In this document: one piece after another, positions 7,918 through 11,236 of the stretch
Layout: the number at the start of each line of letters is the position of its first letter
How positions within the stretch are numbered: position 1 is the stretch's first letter
Source: an uncultured Synergistales bacterium
GTDB taxonomy: Bacteria > Synergistota > Synergistia > Synergistales > Aminobacteriaceae
DNA: 11,236 nt
Assembly: GCA_905236605.1 (NCBI GenBank)
Contig: CAJORD010000064.1
Span: 1-11,236 of the forward strand
Direction: 5' to 3'
Notes under the pieces: model-generated
Seen by the model: only the letters and a program-made list of their open reading frames with translations
Told to the model about the DNA's origin: nothing
Databases searched by the model: none
Made by a program: the position numbers and the translations under genes

Positions 7918-7938
7918 ACAATCGTTATTAAAAACGGT

Positions 7939-7954
7939 TTGACAATTTGGAAAC
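7939..7954 (+). promoter_or_regulatory. shared box upstream of large lipoprotein gene (TTGACAATTTGGAAAC)
   Basis: This is the second copy of the 16-nt motif, one base different from the copy upstream of budA (5938-5953). It starts 22 bp after the kinase stop. The surrounding bases also form a partial dyad (GGTTT and AAACC arms around AATT). It overlaps the -35 of the promoter proposed here, so a bound regulator could act directly on RNA polymerase. Confidence 0.55.
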
Positions 7955-7968
7955 CCTCTTGTGATAAC
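7939..7968 (+). promoter_or_regulatory. sigma-70-type promoter for the large lipoprotein gene
   Basis: A consensus -35 TTGACA (7939-7944) is followed after 18 nt by GATAAC (7963-7968), which has a TGT just before it (7960-7962) acting as an extended -10. Transcription would start around 7975, giving a leader of ~90 nt. The leader contains a short dyad GAGAT/ATCTC (8005-8019) of unclear value. Confidence 0.65.
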
Positions 7969-8049
7969 GAAAAAAATCACTAAACTAAATTAATTAATGA
8001 CGATGAGATGTACGATCTCGGCTGTCAATTATGATTTTATTTTAATCTA

Positions 8050-8055
8050 GAGAGG
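8050..8055 (+). promoter_or_regulatory. ribosome binding site deciding the ATG 8065 start
   Basis: GAGAGG lies 9 nt before ATG 8065. No comparable site precedes GTG 8141, the first start codon in the long open frame. This places the native start at 8065, upstream of the homopolymer tracts. Confidence 0.75.
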
Positions 8056-8064
8056 TGTTTTTTT

Positions 8065-11005
8065 ATGATCAGAGATCAAAAAAAAAAGTTACCCCCCCCA
8101 CGTACACAGAAGAAGCGTTAAATATTTAGCTTGGCTTTTAGTGCTTGTTGCGACTCTGTGCGTTATTGCGGGAGGTTGCGGAGGCAGTTCACATAGCGGA
8201 GGCAGTGGCGGAAGCGGTACTGCTACCAGTGCAGAAACGGTTTTCAGTGTCGAAGACGCAAGCTTGCTTTTAACGATGGACGCCAACGACAACGGAATGC
8301 CTGACTTCTTAGACTTTGAAGGCGTTCCCCAGTATCACGTTAATAACGCCGGCGCAGATACTTTAGGCAAAATTTTAGAGGCTGATTCGCTCGCGAGCGT
8401 TGTAGAAAAAACAGTTACTGTTCCTTCGATGATTTGGCTCGATCAGCTTCGTTTACAGACCGAAGACGCGAATTTATTTTCAGTGGCTCTCGAGGGCGGC
8501 AAAGAATACACTTTCGAGTTCTCAAAAAATTTAACCGAAGATCTCGGCGCAATTCTTCCTGTCGTAAAAGTTTATGACCCGACAAACGCCGCACTCTCTG
8601 CAGTAAATGCTGAGCCTATGGCTTACGAAATTGCTGCGTATCCTCCTGAGCGTCCTTCGATTATTTGCTACACCGTCAAACCCGCGACTTCTGGAACTTA
8701 TCTTGTTGAAGTTTCTAACGGTGAAGCAGTGAGTGCAGACGCTGCTGAACCTGATACAGATTCAGTGCTATTTATATATGAAGAAGTTCGTAACGAAAAC
8801 GGCGAGGCCGGATATTATACAAACTTCAAATTTCAAGACGCAGACGGTAACAAGACCACAAGCATTAACATCAACGATATAATTGCTTTGCGTCAACTTT
8901 TCCTTGAGTCAAATGGAAATTATTTCAATGAAGTTTACGGTTGGGATTTGCCCGACGATGCCACAGGAACAGCCGCAACTGCAAGCGCATATTCAATCAA
9001 AGCTAACGACGATTACGCCACGTATATGTACAGATTGCTGGCTACGCTCGGAGTCTTGCCTACTGAAGAAGAACTTAGCGACGAAGATTTAGAAAAGGCG
9101 ATTGAAGAACTTGAAAATGAAGAGTCCGCCGATCCTTACGAATCTGGCAGCACAACAGTTGGTTTCGCTGGAGAAGTTGCAGTAGCGAACAGTGCCGCAA
9201 AAAATAACGGTGTCGCCGTCAGTGCCATTGAAGACGAATATTCTGCAATCCCCGCGAATATCACCGGAATTTCGTACGAGGAACAATATGAAATCGGCAA
9301 GGGATTTTTAGCTATTTCAAACTTCGATCCCTTAGGCGGATTACAAGCCGACATCAGCAGTGCTTACGAACAGAAAAAAGCGGATTATCTTAAATTACCC
9401 GCCGAAAAGCAATTTTCACAAAAGACAGAAAGCTATGCTAAGTTCGTAAGCTCAAGCACTCAAGCAGAAACGCTTCAAAAGGCTTCAACAAAATTAGGTC
9501 TGTCAACGGGGGCGGTCGGTGTATCGTTGGGCTCCGGCGAATCGAACAATCTCAAATTCGGATTGACCTCTACGAATCTCGTTATTCATTATGAAGTGGT
9601 TGAAAACGCCTACAGATTACTTTCAGCAAAAGAGCTCAATCAAGCTTGGGAAGATAGCGGCCTTTATGGCATCGTTGATGGCTTCCAGAACGGCGATGAA
9701 TTTTTGCAGGACTTCAGAAGAGAGCTTGGCGACTATTATGTAGCGGGTTATCAGTATGGAGCTTGCTTTGACGCGTATATCTCTATCACTACGAAGACAT
9801 CTGAACAAACTAAGACTGTTGAACAAAAATTATCCCTCGAATTAAATTTAGGGGACGGCGACGATAAATTAACCGCCAGCTCCGACATCTCCAACACCCT
9901 CACGAATACTTTGAAGGAAAACGACGCGAGAGTCGATATCAGAATCGTTACTAACGGTTTAGACAAATCGAAGCCAACAGTGATTCCGATTAAATCAAAG
10001 AGCGATGACATAGCAGGGCAGATGAGCGAGGTAAACGATAATCTTCAGAAATTCCTCACGCAGCTTAAAGCAAACACGGATCGCACTAACTACGCTCCTG
10101 TCAGGGTTCAGCTTAGCAGATGGCGTTCAAATCTCTTTATGTTCAAGAAATGGAGAGAAAAGGGTTGCAAAGAGGCACGTATCCCCGTTACGGTCGGTCA
10201 GGCTGCAACTATCGCGAAATTCAACAGCCGTTTGAGAAATCTCACGGGCTACCGCAACACGATTGTTAATGATTCTGCGATTAACAAATCGAACACAGCG
10301 AGTATAGAAGAACAATATCAAGGACTCTTAACAACCGTCAACACGGGACACGAAAAATTCTACGCAGATAAAGACGCCGTTGCGAAAAACTTAGCTTTGA
10401 TCGATGAACTAATCCCGAAGTTTAAGGCTTTATCGGATAGGTACGTCTTTTACACGAAATTAATGCTCGCGCAAGACTCTGAGAAAAAAATTTACGATGC
10501 TCTGAAAGAACAAGCTGACAGACTCGGAGAAGGAAATAACTACGATTATGTTAAACAAATGCCTTTCGGACTCAGCGACTACGGCGGAACGAGCGGCTTT
10601 GAACAATTCCCTGTCAGCGAGTACGTTACTGAAGATATTAATCTCGGCAAAGAGCAGCATAAGCAATATTCTGCGGACGCTCCGCTTCTTACATATAGAC
10701 TTGAATGGCACTCGAACCACAAACCCGGAGAAACGGATTATCTTGAATCGGCTGGGAATGCGACAATAACCGCTGAAACTACTGACGGCTCCAAAGCTGT
10801 ATTCTGCTATGTCAAAGTCAACTCTACCTCGATCAACAGAGCTACGGATCGCAAGCGTGAACTTGTAGACGGCTCACCGGCAGTCGGCAAGAGTTCAGTC
10901 GGCTTTGAGTTCTTTAGCGGACGCGGCGACACAGTCAACTGGAATATCTACGGCAAGTCCATGCGAATGCGAACCGAAGATTATCCATTCGCGGGACTTA
11001 AGTAA
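8065..11005 (+). CDS. large secreted lipoprotein-like protein, probably phase-variable; MACPF-like signature
   Basis: The open frame 8141-11005 (954 codons from GTG 8141) lacks a proper export n-region. With one base removed from the A10 or C8 tract, the ATG at 8065 joins it and adds ~25 residues (MIRDQKKKLPPHVHRR then a hydrophobic core), giving a complete signal peptide and ~979 residues. The signal ends at AGGCGGSS with a Ser/Gly tether. The cysteine suggests a lipoprotein, although Ala at -3 makes the lipobox weak. Numbered from GTG 8141: residues 47-58, DANDNGMPDFLD, resemble a calcium-binding thrombospondin-3/EF loop. Residues ~92-195 look like a PPC-type beta-sandwich (ANLFSVALEGGKEYTFEF ... 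SGTYLVEVSN). A very acidic linker lies near residues 308-330. Residues 530-541, GDYYVAGYQYGA, fit the MACPF signature G-x-x-[FY]-x6-G-[GA]. The rest is unrecognised, with helical stretches near 690-800. Expression is probably driven by the promoter at 7939. A pore-forming role is a hypothesis only. Confidence 0.8.
8078..8099 (+). repeat. A10 and C8 homopolymer tracts at start of coding region
   Basis: Ten consecutive A (8078-8087), the bases GTTA, then eight consecutive C (8092-8099). From ATG 8065 the current lengths lead to TAA at 8119-8121 after 18 codons. Removing one A or one C puts the ATG in frame with the 2.9-kb reading frame that follows. Such tracts are classic sites of slipped-strand frame switching. 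A sequencing error in the tracts is the plain alternative. Confidence 0.85.
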
Positions 11006-11012
11006 AACAATT

Positions 11013-11076
11013 AAAAATTAGGAGTGAGGAGTTAGAAGTGATTTTTTCATTTCTGCTCTTCTTTTCTAATTTTTTT
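11013..11076 (+). terminator. long stem-loop with U-rich tail between the two lipoprotein genes
   Basis: AAAAATTAG (11013-11021) pairs with CTAATTTTT (11066-11074). Inside, AGAAGTGA (11034-11041) pairs with TCATTTCT (11047-11054) with one G-U pair, and GAGGAG pairs with CTCTTC with one G-U pair. Together these form a nearly continuous 62-nt hairpin with a TTTTT loop. T7 at 11070-11076 overlaps the outer arm. It starts 7 bp after the lipoprotein stop. It could be a terminator, or a dispersed repeat of the GGAGTGAGGAGTTAG type placed between genes. Confidence 0.6.
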
Positions 11077-11101
11077 ATCTTTTATATATAAAGAATATCC
11101 T

Positions 11102-11236
11102 ATGAAAAATGCAAAATTTATTTTTTTAGCTCTTATCGCGTGCTTGTTACTCGTGAACTTTGGCTGCGGAGGCGGCTCTAACGGTGGCGATAGCTCTCAG
11201 GAAGAAGTTATCGACGAACTCGACGAGGCTACACTG
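11102..11236 (+). CDS. lipoprotein, N-terminal part only (runs off the window)
   Basis: ATG 11102 opens a frame of 45 codons to the window end. The product begins MKNAKFIFLALIACLLLVNF, then GCGGGSNGGDSSQEEV and an acidic stretch. A signal peptide followed by Cys and a Gly/Ser tether closely parallels the GCGGSSHSGGSGG start of the upstream protein, so the two may be members of one surface-lipoprotein family. Asn at -3 makes the lipobox non-canonical. No strong ribosome site is seen in TATATAAAGAATATCCT. The mature domain is outside the window, so function cannot be called. Confidence 0.75.
   Translation, partial: MKNAKFIFLALIACLLLVNFGCGGGSNGGDSSQEEVIDELDEATL

Noticed and set aside
8005..8019. 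Dyad GAGAT/ATCTC in the lipoprotein leader as a riboswitch or operator
   Set aside because: A 5-bp stem with no wider conserved structure; too weak to call.
8141..8143. GTG 8141 as the true start of the large lipoprotein gene
   Set aside because: It has no ribosome binding site and would give a signal without a basic n-region. ATG 8065 has both once a single base is removed from a homopolymer.

Overview
The window looks like a piece of a low-GC diderm (Gram-negative) host-associated or anaerobic bacterium. This rests on RND-efflux sequence, GCGG-type lipoproteins with Gly/Ser tethers, an acetolactate decarboxylase, and a Clostridia/Negativicutes/Synergistota-flavoured integrase and two-component pair. 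The phylum is an inference and cannot be fixed from the sequence alone.

The left half (about 1-4980) is decaying. A solitary tyrosine-recombinase gene (213-1346, +) has four frameshifts. Each is explained by a slippage-type event: a lost A, a gained A, a perfect 8-bp tandem duplication and a perfect 7-bp tandem duplication. Undoing all four restores one frame with every catalytic residue. A 20/22-bp inverted repeat (64-85 and 1391-1412) brackets it. Next is an exported Sel1-repeat/SH3-like protein (1453-2691, +). Its last ~40 codons are not its own: they are the antisense strand of an RND efflux-permease pseudogene (2565-4978, -). The two convergent genes have been fused tail to tail by a deletion near 2563-2570 that removed both natural 3' ends. 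The permease has also lost several internal blocks and changes frame repeatedly.

The right half (about 5000-11236) is intact and organised around a two-component system. A bidirectional-looking terminator (5004-5039) separates the permease remnant from budA (5073-5870, -), an acetolactate decarboxylase with a signal peptide. Divergent from budA is a translationally coupled operon: an XRE-HTH + receiver response regulator (6044-6643) and a 7TM LytS-like histidine kinase (6640-7917, GTGA overlap). Downstream is a large secreted protein gene (8065-11005) with a PPC-like domain, a calcium-loop-like motif and a MACPF-signature-like stretch. A second lipoprotein gene starts at 11102 and runs off the window.

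Two features tie the right half together. (i) The 16-nt box TTGACAATYTGGAAAC (Y = T or C) occurs upstream of both budA and the large lipoprotein gene, the genes flanking the two-component operon, suggesting a shared regulon. (ii) The large lipoprotein gene carries an A10 tract and a C8 tract directly after its best-supported ATG. In the sequenced state they put the start and signal-peptide n-region out of frame with the rest, while loss of one base from either tract restores a complete export signal. This is the signature of a phase-variable (contingency) surface protein, and is the most interesting system in the window.
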